From Clostridia bacterium (GTDB lineage: Bacteria; Bacillota_A; Clostridia; Oscillospirales; UBA929), in the NCBI GenBank assembly GCA_026001245.1, contig BNZR01000019.1, forward strand, positions 1 through 22,848: a stretch of 22,848 nucleotides of DNA. Reading direction: 5' to 3'. Shown here piece by piece: positions 1-8,194 of this stretch; within the stretch, counting starts at the first letter, position 1; each line of letters begins with the position of its first letter. The position numbers were made by a program, and so were the translations under genes. Below the pieces are notes generated by a model. It was not told the origin of the DNA. It was given only the letters and a program-made list of their open reading frames with translations, and searched no databases.

Positions 1-540
1 AAGGACGCGGGTGCGCGTAAAGTGTTTGCGTTCCTTGGCCCGGCGTGGCTTATCAACTACACCCTTGGCGACAACGCCACGGAATCCGTAGGCGACTGGG
101 CCGTTGCGGCTCCTCCCTTCGAGTGCTGGTGGGGCGGAAGCTGGACGCTTGCCAACAAAGACACGAAGTTTAAGAAAACCCTTGGCGAGTTCCTTACCTG
201 GATGACCCTTGACACCAGCAACGACGGGTTCCTGTACGGCTTTGCCAACGGCAAGTACAACGAAAACGGCACCAAGGACTATGTCTCCTCCGCCGTTGTC
301 GTTGAAAAATCTGACGGCAAGTCGGACTTCCTGGGTGGTCAGGATCTGTTCAAGGCATATGGCCCGCTGGCTGAAAAAGTAAAGGTTAAAATCGCTAACC
401 TTGGTCAGTACGACGGCACGATTCAGTCTCTGTTCCAAGAGGCCGTTACGGCGTATGCCAACGGCGAGAAATCCAAGGAAGACGCCTTGAAGCAGTTCAA
501 AGAGAACGTCAAATCCAAGCTGGATTTTGACGCCAAGTAA
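1..540 (+). CDS. Carbohydrate ABC transporter substrate-binding protein, C-terminal part
   Basis: The reading frame is open from the first base, so the N-terminus, including any lipoprotein signal, lies outside the window. About 179 residues remain. They resemble the C-terminal lobe of family-1 extracellular sugar-binding proteins: a GPAWL-type ligand-pocket segment near the left edge, a WWGGSW segment, then the helical tail with LFQEAVTAYANG and a Lys/Glu-rich end typical of these proteins. The role is to capture a sugar or oligosaccharide outside the membrane and deliver it to the two permeases that follow at 613 and 1584. No ATPase gene is present here, which is common for CUT1 importers that share an MsmX-type ATPase encoded elsewhere. 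The identification rests on overall pattern and operon context; the substrate cannot be read from the sequence. Confidence 0.82.
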   Translation, partial: KDAGARKVFAFLGPAWLINYTLGDNATESVGDWAVAAPPFECWWGGSWTLANKDTKFKKTLGEFLTWMTLDTSNDGFLYGFANGKYNENGTKDYVSSAVVVEKSDGKSDFLGGQDLFKAYGPLAEKVKVKIANLGQYDGTIQSLFQEAVTAYANGEKSKEDALKQFKENVKSKLDFDAK

Positions 541-553
541 ATAGCCTAAGAAA

Positions 554-587
554 GGGAAGGGCGGGAGCTTATGCGTCTGCCCTTCCC
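554..587 (+). other. Intergenic hairpin after the binding-protein gene
   Basis: GGGAAGGGC at 554-562 and GCCCTTCCC at 579-587 form a perfect 9-bp stem with a 16-base loop. No T-run follows, so it is not a classic terminator. Hairpins at this spot between a binding-protein gene and its permease genes often protect the upstream mRNA or partly attenuate transcription, giving more binding protein than permease; that role is inferred here. The hairpin covers the ATG at 571, which argues against that codon as the permease start. Confidence 0.6.
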
Positions 588-612
588 ATATTTCAAATCG
601 GAGGTGTTTTGT

Positions 613-1587
613 TTGCGCCACCAGAAAACAGTCAATTACGCCAAATGGGGATACATATTCTCCGTGCCTTTCGTGGTCGTGTTCCTGCTGTTTTCCCTGT
701 ATCCGATACTTTTTACAACCGTTCTCGGATTCACCGATTTGCGCGGTACAGCGACTTCGTTTAGCTTTCTGTCCAATCCCTTTGAGAATTTCCAAAACAT
801 ATTCAGCGACCCGGTGTTTGTGAAGTCCTTCGGGAACACCATGATTCTTTGGATTTGCAACTTCATTCCGCAAATCGCCTTGGCGCTGTTGCTAACGGCG
901 TGGTTTACCAACGAGAATATCCGCGTGCGCGGACAGGGCGCGTTTAAGGTATTGATTTACATGCCCAATATCATAACCGCCGCCACGATCGCCATACTGT
1001 TTAACACTTTGTTCCTCTACCCCTCCGGCCCGGTCAACGAGATACTGGTTCAGCTGGGGTTCATTGACAAGCCGCAGGAGCTACTGCGAAACGAGTGGGT
1101 TGACAGAGGGATAGTTTCGTTTATCCAGTTTTGGATGTGGTACGGCAACACTATGATTGTCCTAATCGCGGGCGTTTTGGGCATCAGCCCCACGCTGTTC
1201 GAGGCGGCCTCTATCGACGGCGCGAGCGGAGTGCAGACATTCTTTAAGGTCACACTGCCCAACCTGCGCACGATATTGCTGTACACCTTAGTCACCTCAA
1301 TGATCGGCGGCTTGCAGATGTTTGACATTCCCAAGCTGTTGCTGGGCGACGAGGGGCCGAACAACTCGATGGTTACAACCAGTATTTACATCTACAACAA
1401 GGCGTTTTCGGGTCGCTACCTCTATAATCAGGCCAGCGCCGCCAGTTTGATAATGTTTGTGGTTATCGGAATCCTGGGGGGCATATTGTTCTTCGTCATG
1501 CGTGACAAGGACGCGGCGATTATGGAGAAGCAACGCAAGGCCGCAATCCGCGCCGCGAAAGCCGCGCAGAAGGAGGCGGGCGTATGA
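613..1587 (+). CDS. Sugar ABC transporter permease, MalF/UgpA type
   Basis: This is an inner-membrane permease of the binding-protein-dependent transport family, with about six hydrophobic helices and the cytoplasmic EAA loop (EAASIDGASGVQTFFKVTLP) that docks the ATPase. I place the start at TTG 613 because GGAGGT at 600-605 sits seven bases upstream. The frame is also open from ATG 571, but that codon lies inside the hairpin at 554-587 and has only a weak ribosome binding site. From TTG the protein is 324 residues, normal for CUT1 permeases. The C-terminal tail is rich in Lys, Arg and Ala. Its stop overlaps the start of the next permease by four bases (ATGA), indicating translational coupling. 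The sugar is unknown; the GH13 lipoprotein in the same window makes an alpha-gluco-oligosaccharide plausible but does not prove it. Confidence 0.9.
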   Translation: MRHQKTVNYAKWGYIFSVPFVVVFLLFSLYPILFTTVLGFTDLRGTATSFSFLSNPFENFQNIFSDPVFVKSFGNTMILWICNFIPQIALALLLTAWFTNENIRVRGQGAFKVLIYMPNIITAATIAILFNTLFLYPSGPVNEILVQLGFIDKPQELLRNEWVDRGIVSFIQFWMWYGNTMIVLIAGVLGISPTLFEAASIDGASGVQTFFKVTLPNLRTILLYTLVTSMIGGLQMFDIPKLLLGDEGPNNSMVTTSIYIYNKAFSGRYLYNQASAASLIMFVVIGILGGILFFVMRDKDAAIMEKQRKAAIRAAKAAQKEAGV

Positions 1588-2444
1588 GCAAGCACCAGAA
1601 AAACATGACGATTCAACGCAATATCATCAAAACGGTGGTATATATCGTCTGTATCTTCCTTTCATTGCTCAGCATTTGGCCGTTTTTGGTCATGTTCGTC
1701 AACGCTACGCGTGACACGGTGTCGATTAACGGTTCGCAGCTTTCGTTGATTCCCGGCTCGTACCTGATGAACAACTTCAAGGTGTTTGAGACAAACCCGA
1801 CGTTTAACGCGTTAACGGGCTTCACCAACTCCTTGATAATTTCCAGCCTTTCAACGATACTTGCGGTCTACTTCTCCAGCTTGACGGCCTACGGTATCAC
1901 GGCGTATTCATGGAAGGGCAGAAAACAGTTTTTCACGTTTATCATGTGCGTCATGATGATTCCCGCGCAGATTTCGGGTATCGGTTTTTACCGCTTTATG
2001 TACACCATAGGGATGGACAACAGCCTGATACCGCTGATTATCCCGGCGATAGCCGCGCCGGCGATGGTGTTCTTCATGCGGCAGTACCTGCAGGCCACGC
2101 TTTCGCTTGAGATTGTGGAGGCGGCGCGAATAGACGGGTCGGGTGAGTTTTTCACCTTTAACCGGATAGTTTTGCCGATTATGGTACCCGCAGTGGCCAC
2201 ACAGGCGATATTCTCGTTTGTGGCCAGCTGGAACAACCTGTTCATGCCGATGGTGTTGCTAACTGACAAAAGCAAGTACACAATGCCGATAATGGTCAGT
2301 CTGTTGCGCGGCAACATCTACAAGGTGGAGATGGGGGCGATTTACTTGGGGCTGTCGCTTACCACGATACCGCTGTTTATCATGTACTTCCTGCTATCGC
2401 GTTACATAATCGCGGGCGTCGCACTGGGCGGCGTAAAAGAGTAA
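1584..2444 (+). CDS. Sugar ABC transporter permease, MalG/UgpE type
   Basis: This is the second membrane subunit of the same importer, 286 residues with about six transmembrane helices. The EAA loop is visible as EAARIDGSGEFFTFNRIVLP around residues 175-195, and the protein ends in YIIAGVALGGVKE, a tail typical of the MalG group. It should pair with the upstream permease to form the channel, energised by an ATPase encoded elsewhere. The start ATG overlaps the upstream stop by four bases. It is the last gene of the transporter operon: a strong rho-independent terminator begins three bases after its stop codon. Length and composition are ordinary. Confidence 0.92.
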   Translation: MSKHQKNMTIQRNIIKTVVYIVCIFLSLLSIWPFLVMFVNATRDTVSINGSQLSLIPGSYLMNNFKVFETNPTFNALTGFTNSLIISSLSTILAVYFSSLTAYGITAYSWKGRKQFFTFIMCVMMIPAQISGIGFYRFMYTIGMDNSLIPLIIPAIAAPAMVFFMRQYLQATLSLEIVEAARIDGSGEFFTFNRIVLPIMVPAVATQAIFSFVASWNNLFMPMVLLTDKSKYTMPIMVSLLRGNIYKVEMGAIYLGLSLTTIPLFIMYFLLSRYIIAGVALGGVKE

Positions 2445-2446
2445 TC

Positions 2447-2478
2447 AAAAACCCCGACCCGAAAGGGTCGGGGTTTTT
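2447..2478 (+). terminator. Rho-independent terminator of the sugar ABC operon
   Basis: AACCCCGACCC pairs with GGGTCGGGGTT across a GAAA tetraloop (2461-2464), followed by a T-run at 2474-2478. The A-run on the left makes it usable in both directions. It separates the transporter operon from the promoter that starts three bases later. Confidence 0.95.
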
Positions 2479-2480
2479 GC

Positions 2481-2509
2481 TTGACATGTGGGTTTAAAGT
2501 TGTTATAAT
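2481..2509 (+). promoter_or_regulatory. Consensus sigma-A promoter of the ior-paaK-ruv operon
   Basis: TTGACA at 2481-2486 and TATAAT at 2504-2509 are separated by exactly 17 bases. Both boxes match consensus fully, so strong constitutive initiation near 2516 is expected. The leader is only about 23 bases, with no room for a riboswitch or attenuator before the GTG start at 2539. Confidence 0.9.
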
Positions 2510-2538
2510 AGTAAAAACGTTTAAGAGGGGGCTATATA

Positions 2539-4257
2539 GTGCCGTTGTTGCTGGGGAATGAGGCCGTTGCGCGGGGACTTTACGAGGCGGGGTGCGCCTT
2601 TGTGTCGTCCTATCCGGGTACGCCGAGTACTGAAATTACTGAATTTGCCGCCCGCGAGCTGTACGCGGAGTGGGCGCCTAACGAAAAGGTCGCGCTGGAG
2701 GCCGCGTTCGGCGCGAGCATGTCCGGGGCGCGGGCGTTTTCGGGCATGAAGCATGTGGGATTGAACGTCGCCGCCGACCCGTTGTTCACGGCCGCGTACA
2801 CGGGGGTCAACGGAGGACTGGTTGTGGCCGTAGCGGACGACCCCGGCATGCATTCGTCCCAAAACGAGCAGGACAGCCGTCACTACGCCGAGGCCGCGAA
2901 ACTGCCCATGCTGGAGCCGTCGGACTCCGAGGAATGTCTGACATTCACCAAGCTGGCGTTCGAGCTGTCGGAACGGTTCGACACGCCCGTGCTGTTGCGC
3001 CTGACCACCCGCGTGTCCCACAGCAGAGGGGTTACGCGGTTGGGGCAGAAGTTCGAGGGCGAGCGCAAAGCCTATGCCAAGGACGCGTCCAAATACGTGA
3101 TGGTACCCGCCAACGCCCGCCGCCGCCACGCGGCGGTGGAGGAGCGATTGGTCGAGCTGGGCAACTATTGCGAAACCGCCGAGATAAACAAAATCGAGTG
3201 GGGCAGCAAGCGCAAAATCGGCGTGGTTGCGGCGGGGATCGCCTATCGTACTGCCCGCGAGGCGTTGGGGGACGAGGTTAGCTACCTCAAGCTGGGCATG
3301 GTGTATCCATTGCCCGTGGGGGCGATAATCGAGCTGGCCGAAGCGGTGGACGAGCTGTGGGTGCTGGAAGAGCTGGACGATTTTATCGAGACGCACTGCA
3401 AAAAACACGGCATAAAGGTTCGCGGAAAAGCCGATTTGTCGCCGCTGGGCGAATACGCGGTGGAAAATCTGCGGCAAATTATACTTAATGTTCAGAAAAA
3501 AGGCGGAGAACCGCAGTCGGACATACCCGCAAGACCTCCGGCACTCTGTCCGGGCTGTCCGCACAGGGGCGTGTTCTTTGTTTTGAACAAGATGAACTTC
3601 ACGGTGTTTGGCGACATCGGATGTTACACCTTGGGAGCCGCGCCGCCGCTTAACGCCATGGATATGACGCTGTGCATGGGCGCGTCAATCGGCGCGTTGC
3701 ACGGATTTTTAAAGGCCAACCCCGCCGCCGCCAGCCGCGCAGTCGCGGTGATTGGCGACAGCACGTTCATACATTCGGGGCTGACGGGCTTGGTAAACAG
3801 CGTGTACAACAACACAAACTCGACGGTTATTATTGTGGACAACTCCATCACGGGCATGACCGGGCATCAGCAGAACCCCGCCACGGGCAGGACGCTGTTG
3901 GGCGCGTTCGCCCCCGCGCTGGACTTGGAAACGGTCTGCCACGCGCTGGGGATAGCGCAGGTTAGCGTAATTGACCCCGGCGATTTGTCACTGCTGGAGA
4001 AAACCATACGCAACCACACGTTGCTTGACGCGCCGTCGGTGATTATCGCCCGGTCGCCCTGCGTGCTGTTGCCGGGGGTGGAGCGCAAGGAGCCGCCGAA
4101 GGTTGCGGACTGTAAAAACTGCAAATTTTGCATGAAGCTGGGCTGTCCCGCGCTGGTGTCTTTGGAAAAACGCGTGGCTATAGATGAATCGTTGTGCGTG
4201 GGTTGCGGATTGTGCGCGAAGCTGTGCCGTTTTGACGCTATCGGAGGTGCGGAATGA
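2539..4257 (+). CDS. iorA: Indolepyruvate:ferredoxin oxidoreductase, alpha subunit
   Basis: The product is the catalytic subunit of IOR, which oxidatively decarboxylates aryl-2-oxoacids (indolepyruvate, phenylpyruvate, hydroxyphenylpyruvate) to aryl-acetyl-CoA with ferredoxin as acceptor; the reaction is reversible in anaerobes. Visible features in order: N-terminal pyrimidine-binding domain with GNEAVARGLYEAG and SSYPGTPSTEI, a central transketolase-C-like domain, the CPGCPH cluster near residue 337, the TPP site GDIGCYTLG near 358 and IGDSTF near 405, and a C-terminal ferredoxin-like domain with cysteine clusters near 525 (CKNCKFC) and 553 (CVGCGLCAKLC). The length of 572 residues is close to the usual ~580-600. 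The start is GTG 2539 with AGAGGGGGC at 2524-2532. It is the first gene of its operon and overlaps iorB by four bases. Confidence 0.95.
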   Translation: MPLLLGNEAVARGLYEAGCAFVSSYPGTPSTEITEFAARELYAEWAPNEKVALEAAFGASMSGARAFSGMKHVGLNVAADPLFTAAYTGVNGGLVVAVADDPGMHSSQNEQDSRHYAEAAKLPMLEPSDSEECLTFTKLAFELSERFDTPVLLRLTTRVSHSRGVTRLGQKFEGERKAYAKDASKYVMVPANARRRHAAVEERLVELGNYCETAEINKIEWGSKRKIGVVAAGIAYRTAREALGDEVSYLKLGMVYPLPVGAIIELAEAVDELWVLEELDDFIETHCKKHGIKVRGKADLSPLGEYAVENLRQIILNVQKKGGEPQSDIPARPPALCPGCPHRGVFFVLNKMNFTVFGDIGCYTLGAAPPLNAMDMTLCMGASIGALHGFLKANPAAASRAVAVIGDSTFIHSGLTGLVNSVYNNTNSTVIIVDNSITGMTGHQQNPATGRTLLGAFAPALDLETVCHALGIAQVSVIDPGDLSLLEKTIRNHTLLDAPSVIIARSPCVLLPGVERKEPPKVADCKNCKFCMKLGCPALVSLEKRVAIDESLCVGCGLCAKLCRFDAIGGAE

Positions 4258-4820
4258 CTAATATTTTGATTGTCGGCGTGGGCGGGCAGGGCAGTCTGTT
4301 GGCCAGCAAGGTGCTTGGCAGTGTGTTTTTACAGCAGGGGCTGGACGTTAAGGTCAACGAGGTGCACGGCATGTCCCAGCGCGGCGGCTCGGTCGAGACC
4401 ACCGTCCGCGCCGATAGCAAAACCGTGCAGTCGCCGCTGATACCCGATGGCGAGGTGGATATTCTGATCGCGCTGGAGCGGCTGGAGGCGTTGCGCTACG
4501 CGCACACGCTGTCGCCCAACGCCGCCGCGCTGATTAGCACACAGCGTATCGCGCCGATGCCGGTGCTTACCGGGGCGGCGAGCTATCCGGAGTACGAGAG
4601 CTTGAACGCGAAGACGGTTTTTGTTGACGCGTTGGGGCTGGCGCGGCAGGCGGGCAGTGTTAAGGCGGCGAATATCGTCATGCTGGGCGCGGCGGCGAGG
4701 TTTATCGGGGCGAAGGACGAGCTGTGGCAGATTGCCTTGGCGGAATGTGTCAAGCCGAAGCTGTTAGAGATAAACCGCGCGGCGTTTAATCTAGGGAAAA
4801 ATGGAGTGGGAGAAGAATGA
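4254..4820 (+). CDS. iorB: Indolepyruvate:ferredoxin oxidoreductase, beta subunit
   Basis: This is the gamma-domain partner of IorA and belongs to the 2-oxoacid:acceptor oxidoreductase gamma family. It opens with the dinucleotide-like motif GVGGQGSLLASKVLG and carries the NEVHGMSQRGGSV segment typical of IorB. At 188 residues it has normal length. IorA and IorB together form the working enzyme that links aryl-2-oxoacids to aryl-acetyl-CoA and reduced ferredoxin in the cytoplasm. Its start overlaps the iorA stop by four bases (ATGA), and its stop overlaps the start of the phenylacetate-CoA ligase gene in the same way, so the three proteins are probably made in coordinated amounts. Confidence 0.95.
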   Translation: MTNILIVGVGGQGSLLASKVLGSVFLQQGLDVKVNEVHGMSQRGGSVETTVRADSKTVQSPLIPDGEVDILIALERLEALRYAHTLSPNAAALISTQRIAPMPVLTGAASYPEYESLNAKTVFVDALGLARQAGSVKAANIVMLGAAARFIGAKDELWQIALAECVKPKLLEINRAAFNLGKNGVGEE

Positions 4821-6118
4821 GTGACAGATACTGGAACCGCGAGGCCGAGACCATGCCCCGCGAGGCTCTGCGTGATTTGCAGGGCAAAAGACTAATCGAG
4901 ACCGTGGAGCTGGCCTACAACAACGTCAAAACCTATCGCGACCGTATGAACGAGCAGGGCGTTCTGCCCGGCGACATCAAAAGCATAGACGACATAGTAA
5001 AACTGCCGTTTATGTACAAAAACGACCTGCGCGACAACTACCCCTACGGCATGTTCGCGGTACCCATGAGCGAGGTTGTGCGGATTCACGCCTCCAGCGG
5101 CTCGACAGGCAAGCAGACGGTTGTGGGGTACACCCGTGGCGACCTTGACGTGTGGCACGAGGGCATGGCGCGAAGCATGACAATGGCGGGCGTTACCAAG
5201 GACGACCTTGTGCATGTGTCCTACGGCTACGGGCTGTTCACGGGGGGACTGGGCGGCCACTACGGCGCGGAGACCATCGGCGCGACGACGATCCCCGTGT
5301 CCACGGGCAACACCCAGCGGCAGTTGCAGATTATGGAGGACTTCGGCTCGACGGTGCTGTTGTGTACGCCGAGCTACGCCATGCTGCTGGGCGACGCGGT
5401 GGTGGAGCAGAAACGCAACATCAAGCTGCGCGTGGGGCTGTTCGGCGCGGAGCCTTGGACGGAGAACATGCGGCGTGCTATCGAAGAGCGGCTGAAGATA
5501 AACGCGTTTGATATTTACGGCCTGTCGGAGATCAGCGGGCCGGGCGTTGCCAACGAGTGCGGCCACAAAAACGGACTGCATGTTTGGGAGGATCACTTCT
5601 ACCCGGAGATTATCGACCCGGACAGCGCGGATAGCCTGCCGGACGGCACGCGGGGCGAGCTGGTGTTCACCTGTCTGACCAAGAAGGCGTTGCCGCTGAT
5701 ACGCTATCGCACCCGGGATCTAAGCACTCTGCGGCGCGATGAGTGTCCCTGCGGCCGCACGGCGGCGCGTATGGACAAGCCCACGGGACGCAGTGACGAC
5801 ATGCTGATTATCCGCGGCGTGAACGTGTTCCCCTCGCAGATTGAGGGCGTTTTGCTGAACTACAAGCAGATTTCGCCCCACTACGTGATTGTGGTGGACC
5901 GCGTGAACAACACCGACAGCCTAGAGGTGCAGGTGGAGATGTCCGAGGCGTTGTTTTCGGACAATGTGCGCTCTATCGAAAACGCCGAGCGGCTGATTCG
6001 CAGGGATGTTGAGAACACCTTGGGGCTTTCGGCAAAAATTCGGCTGGTTGAGCCGCGCACAATCGCCCGCAGTGAGGGCAAGGCCAAAAGGGTTATCGAC
6101 AACAGAGTGCTATTATAG
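4817..6118 (+). CDS. paaK: Phenylacetate-CoA ligase (AMP-forming)
   Basis: This is a 433-residue adenylate-forming ligase of the PaaK family, which makes phenylacetyl-CoA (or a related aryl-acetyl-CoA) from the free acid, ATP and CoA. The phosphate-binding loop SSGSTGKQTVVGYT lies near residues 93-106. DIYGLSEISGPGVANEC near 232-248 is the family's A5-like motif. RSDDMLIIRGVNVFPSQIE near 328-346 contains the hinge, and AEGKAKR-like sequence (RSEGKAKRV) near the end carries the C-terminal lysine. Next to iorAB the pair can run in two directions: aryl-acetyl-CoA from amino-acid breakdown used for ATP, or activation of aryl acids for reductive carboxylation to aromatic amino acids. The sequence does not decide the direction. 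Four-base overlap with iorB; 11 bases to the ACT gene. Confidence 0.95.
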   Translation: MSDRYWNREAETMPREALRDLQGKRLIETVELAYNNVKTYRDRMNEQGVLPGDIKSIDDIVKLPFMYKNDLRDNYPYGMFAVPMSEVVRIHASSGSTGKQTVVGYTRGDLDVWHEGMARSMTMAGVTKDDLVHVSYGYGLFTGGLGGHYGAETIGATTIPVSTGNTQRQLQIMEDFGSTVLLCTPSYAMLLGDAVVEQKRNIKLRVGLFGAEPWTENMRRAIEERLKINAFDIYGLSEISGPGVANECGHKNGLHVWEDHFYPEIIDPDSADSLPDGTRGELVFTCLTKKALPLIRYRTRDLSTLRRDECPCGRTAARMDKPTGRSDDMLIIRGVNVFPSQIEGVLLNYKQISPHYVIVVDRVNNTDSLEVQVEMSEALFSDNVRSIENAERLIRRDVENTLGLSAKIRLVEPRTIARSEGKAKRVIDNRVLL

Positions 6119-6129
6119 GAGGGGCAAAT

Positions 6130-6543
6130 ATGCTGAATCAAATTTCCGTATTTGTGGAGAACCGCCCCGGCAGGCTGGCCGAGATTATCGACATTATATC
6201 CACGGCGGGCGTGAATATCCGCGCCCTTAGCATCGCCGACACCGCCGATTTCGGGATTCTGCGCCTGGTGGTTGACAAGCCCGGCGAGTGCCGAGCCGCG
6301 CTGAAAAACGCAGGGGTCACCGCCAAAATCACGCCCGTAATCGCGGCGCGTATGGACGACAAGGCCGGGTCGCTGAACAAAATCCTGTCCGTTTTGAGCG
6401 TAAAGGGGCTGGACTTGGAGTATGTATACGCGTTTTTGGGATTAACGGACGGCGCGGCCACGCTGGTTATAAGCGCGGCGAAGATTGAGGACGCGGCGGC
6501 CGCGCTGACCGCCGCCGGGGTCGAGCTTATTGAAAACGCTTGA
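6130..6543 (+). CDS. Tandem ACT-domain protein
   Basis: The protein has 137 residues made almost entirely of two ACT domains, roughly 4-68 and 70-136. The first begins with the classical ISVFVENRPGRLAEIIDII pattern and the second with ARMDDKAGSLNKILSVL. ACT domains bind amino acids and act as allosteric sensors. Free-standing tandem ACT proteins are commonly encoded beside paaK and ior genes in anaerobic bacteria, where they probably sense an aromatic amino acid, but the ligand and target are not established. A GGAGG ribosome binding site lies just upstream of ATG 6130. The 3' end overlaps the next reading frame by 14 bases. Confidence 0.9.
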   Translation: MLNQISVFVENRPGRLAEIIDIISTAGVNIRALSIADTADFGILRLVVDKPGECRAALKNAGVTAKITPVIAARMDDKAGSLNKILSVLSVKGLDLEYVYAFLGLTDGAATLVISAAKIEDAAAALTAAGVELIENA

Positions 6544-7708
6544 CGAGGTTTTCGCGGGCTTTGACCGAATTTCCGAGAGAAACACCGCCCGCGTACTGGA
6601 CGCGTTCCGCCGTCACCGCGTGTCGGACAGTCACTTCGCGGGGACGACGGGCTACGGCTACAGCGACCTGGGGCGCGACAACTTAGAGCGCGTGTTCGCC
6701 GATGTTATGGGCGCGGAGTCCGCGCTGGTTCGCGTGCAGTTTGCCTGCGGCACTCACGCAATTGCCTGTGCGCTTTTCGGGGCGGTGAAATCGGGGGCCG
6801 TGTTGCTGTCCGCAACGGGTGCGCCGTATGACACGTTGCGCGGCGTGGTCGCGGGCAAGCCGGGGTCGTTGCAGGATTACGGCGTGGGGTACCGCGAGTT
6901 GGGGTTACTGTCTGACGGTACGCCGGATTTGCGGGGCTTGGCGGTCGCCGCCCGTGAGGTTGCCGCAGTGTTCATTCAGCGGTCGCGGGGTTATGCCAGC
7001 CGCCCCGCCATCGATATAAACACATTGGAATCTATGGTTAAAGTTATACGAGAAGTAAACCAATCGGCGGTTATCGTGGTGGACAACTGCTACTGCGAGT
7101 TTGTTGATGTGCGCGAGCCGCCCATGGTCGGCGCGGATTTTACGGCGGGGTCGCTGATTAAAAACCCCGGCGGGGGACTGGCGCCGTCCGGCGGCTACGT
7201 CGCGGGGCGCGCCGATTTGGTGGAACGTGCCGCCGCCCGTCTGACCGCGCCCGGCTTGGGGGCGGAGGTCGGCTCGTCGCTGGGGCAGAATCGGTTGCTG
7301 TATCAGGGATTGTTTACGGCACCCCACGCCGTGGCGCAGGCGTTGAAGACCGTGGCCTACGCCGCCTATATTTTGGAGGAGCGCGGGTTTCAAACCGAGC
7401 CGCGCTATTTCGAGACGAGGGCGGATATTATCCAAACGCTGTTTTTGGGCGAGCCGCAGCGGCTTTTGGCGTTTTGCAAAGGGATTCAAAGCGGGTCGCC
7501 TATCGACTCGTTCTTAAAGCCCGAGCCTTGGGACATGCCGGGCTACGACTGCCCTGTTGTCATGGCGGCGGGGACATTCATACAGGGCGGCTCGCTGGAG
7601 CTTACCTGTGACGCGCCCATGCGCGAGCCGTACGCCGTGTATATTCAGGGCGGCCTGACTTTTGAAGCGGGGAAATACGCTATCGACCGAGCGGTGAAAA
7701 ATCTGTGA
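6530..7708 (+). CDS. PLP-dependent methionine gamma-lyase family protein (aluminium-resistance annotated family)
   Basis: The 392-residue product matches the Met_gamma_lyase family (fold-type I PLP enzymes) often annotated as cystathionine beta-lyase involved in aluminium resistance. Recognisable features are SHFAGTTGYGYSDLGRDNLE near the N-terminus, VRVQFACGTHAIACALFG, VVDNCYCEF with the Asp expected to contact the pyridine nitrogen, and SLIKNPGGGLAPSGGYVAG, whose Lys should form the Schiff base. The real substrate of this family is uncertain. The start is TTG 6530 inside the end of the ACT gene; the ribosome binding site is weak, so coupling to ACT translation is likely. The stop overlaps the GTG start of ruvC (GTGA), tying it to DNA-repair genes, an unexplained pairing. 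Confidence 0.88.
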   Translation: MKTLDEVFAGFDRISERNTARVLDAFRRHRVSDSHFAGTTGYGYSDLGRDNLERVFADVMGAESALVRVQFACGTHAIACALFGAVKSGAVLLSATGAPYDTLRGVVAGKPGSLQDYGVGYRELGLLSDGTPDLRGLAVAAREVAAVFIQRSRGYASRPAIDINTLESMVKVIREVNQSAVIVVDNCYCEFVDVREPPMVGADFTAGSLIKNPGGGLAPSGGYVAGRADLVERAAARLTAPGLGAEVGSSLGQNRLLYQGLFTAPHAVAQALKTVAYAAYILEERGFQTEPRYFETRADIIQTLFLGEPQRLLAFCKGIQSGSPIDSFLKPEPWDMPGYDCPVVMAAGTFIQGGSLELTCDAPMREPYAVYIQGGLTFEAGKYAIDRAVKNL

Positions 7709-8184
7709 CGGTCTGCGGGATTGACCCCGGCGTTGCGATTGTGGGGTTCGGGTTTGTGGAAAAGTCGGGCGGCCAGCTTCGGGCGATACGCAGCGGCGTT
7801 ATGCGAACCGAGGCGGGCTTGCCCTTGGAAACGCGCCTGCTGCACATCTACAACGATTTTAACCAGCTGCTGGATTTAGTCCCGCCGGACGCATTGGCGG
7901 TTGAGGAGTTGTTTTTCAACGCGAACGTCAACACGGGCTTGCCCGTGGCGCATGCCCGGGGCGTGGTGTTGCTGTGCGGCGCGTTGCGCGGGATTCCGAT
8001 TTTTAGCTATTCGCCGCAGCAGGTCAAGCTGGCGGTGGTGGGGTACGGCAAGGCGGAGAAGCTTCAGGTTATGGAGATGACGAAAAAGCTGTTGGGCTTG
8101 AAGCAAGTCCCGCGCCCGGACGACGCGGCGGACGCGCTGGCTGTCGCGCTGTGCCACATGAATCACAGCAGAATCTTAGGCTAG
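7705..8184 (+). CDS. ruvC: Holliday-junction resolvase RuvC
   Basis: RuvC is the endonuclease that symmetrically cuts Holliday junctions in the RuvABC complex. The four acidic catalytic positions are visible: Asp7 in GIDPG, Glu67 in AVEELFFN, and Asp140 and Asp143 in RPDDAADALAVALCH. The NVNTGLPVAHARGV segment is a family signature. At 159 residues it is slightly shorter than the common 165-175 but looks complete. The start is GTG 7705, overlapping the upstream PLP-enzyme stop by four bases. Ten bases separate it from ruvA. The order ruvC-ruvA-ruvB is usual. Confidence 0.96.
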   Translation: MTVCGIDPGVAIVGFGFVEKSGGQLRAIRSGVMRTEAGLPLETRLLHIYNDFNQLLDLVPPDALAVEELFFNANVNTGLPVAHARGVVLLCGALRGIPIFSYSPQQVKLAVVGYGKAEKLQVMEMTKKLLGLKQVPRPDDAADALAVALCHMNHSRILG

Positions 8185-8194
8185 GAGAATCGAT

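Noticed and set aside
571..612. ATG 571 as start of the first permease
   Set aside because: It sits in the loop of a 9-bp hairpin with a poor ribosome binding site; TTG 613 has GGAGGT at the right distance.
2510..2538. Riboswitch before iorA
   Set aside because: The leader between promoter and start codon is only about 23 bases.
2521..3564. Long minus-strand open frame of 347 codons opposite iorA
   Set aside because: It lies wholly inside iorA, has no ribosome binding site or recognisable domain, and arises from the G+C-rich codon pattern.
4892..5596. Minus-strand open frame of 234 codons opposite paaK
   Set aside because: It is a shadow of the paaK codons, rich in Val/Arg/His as such shadows are, with no family pattern.
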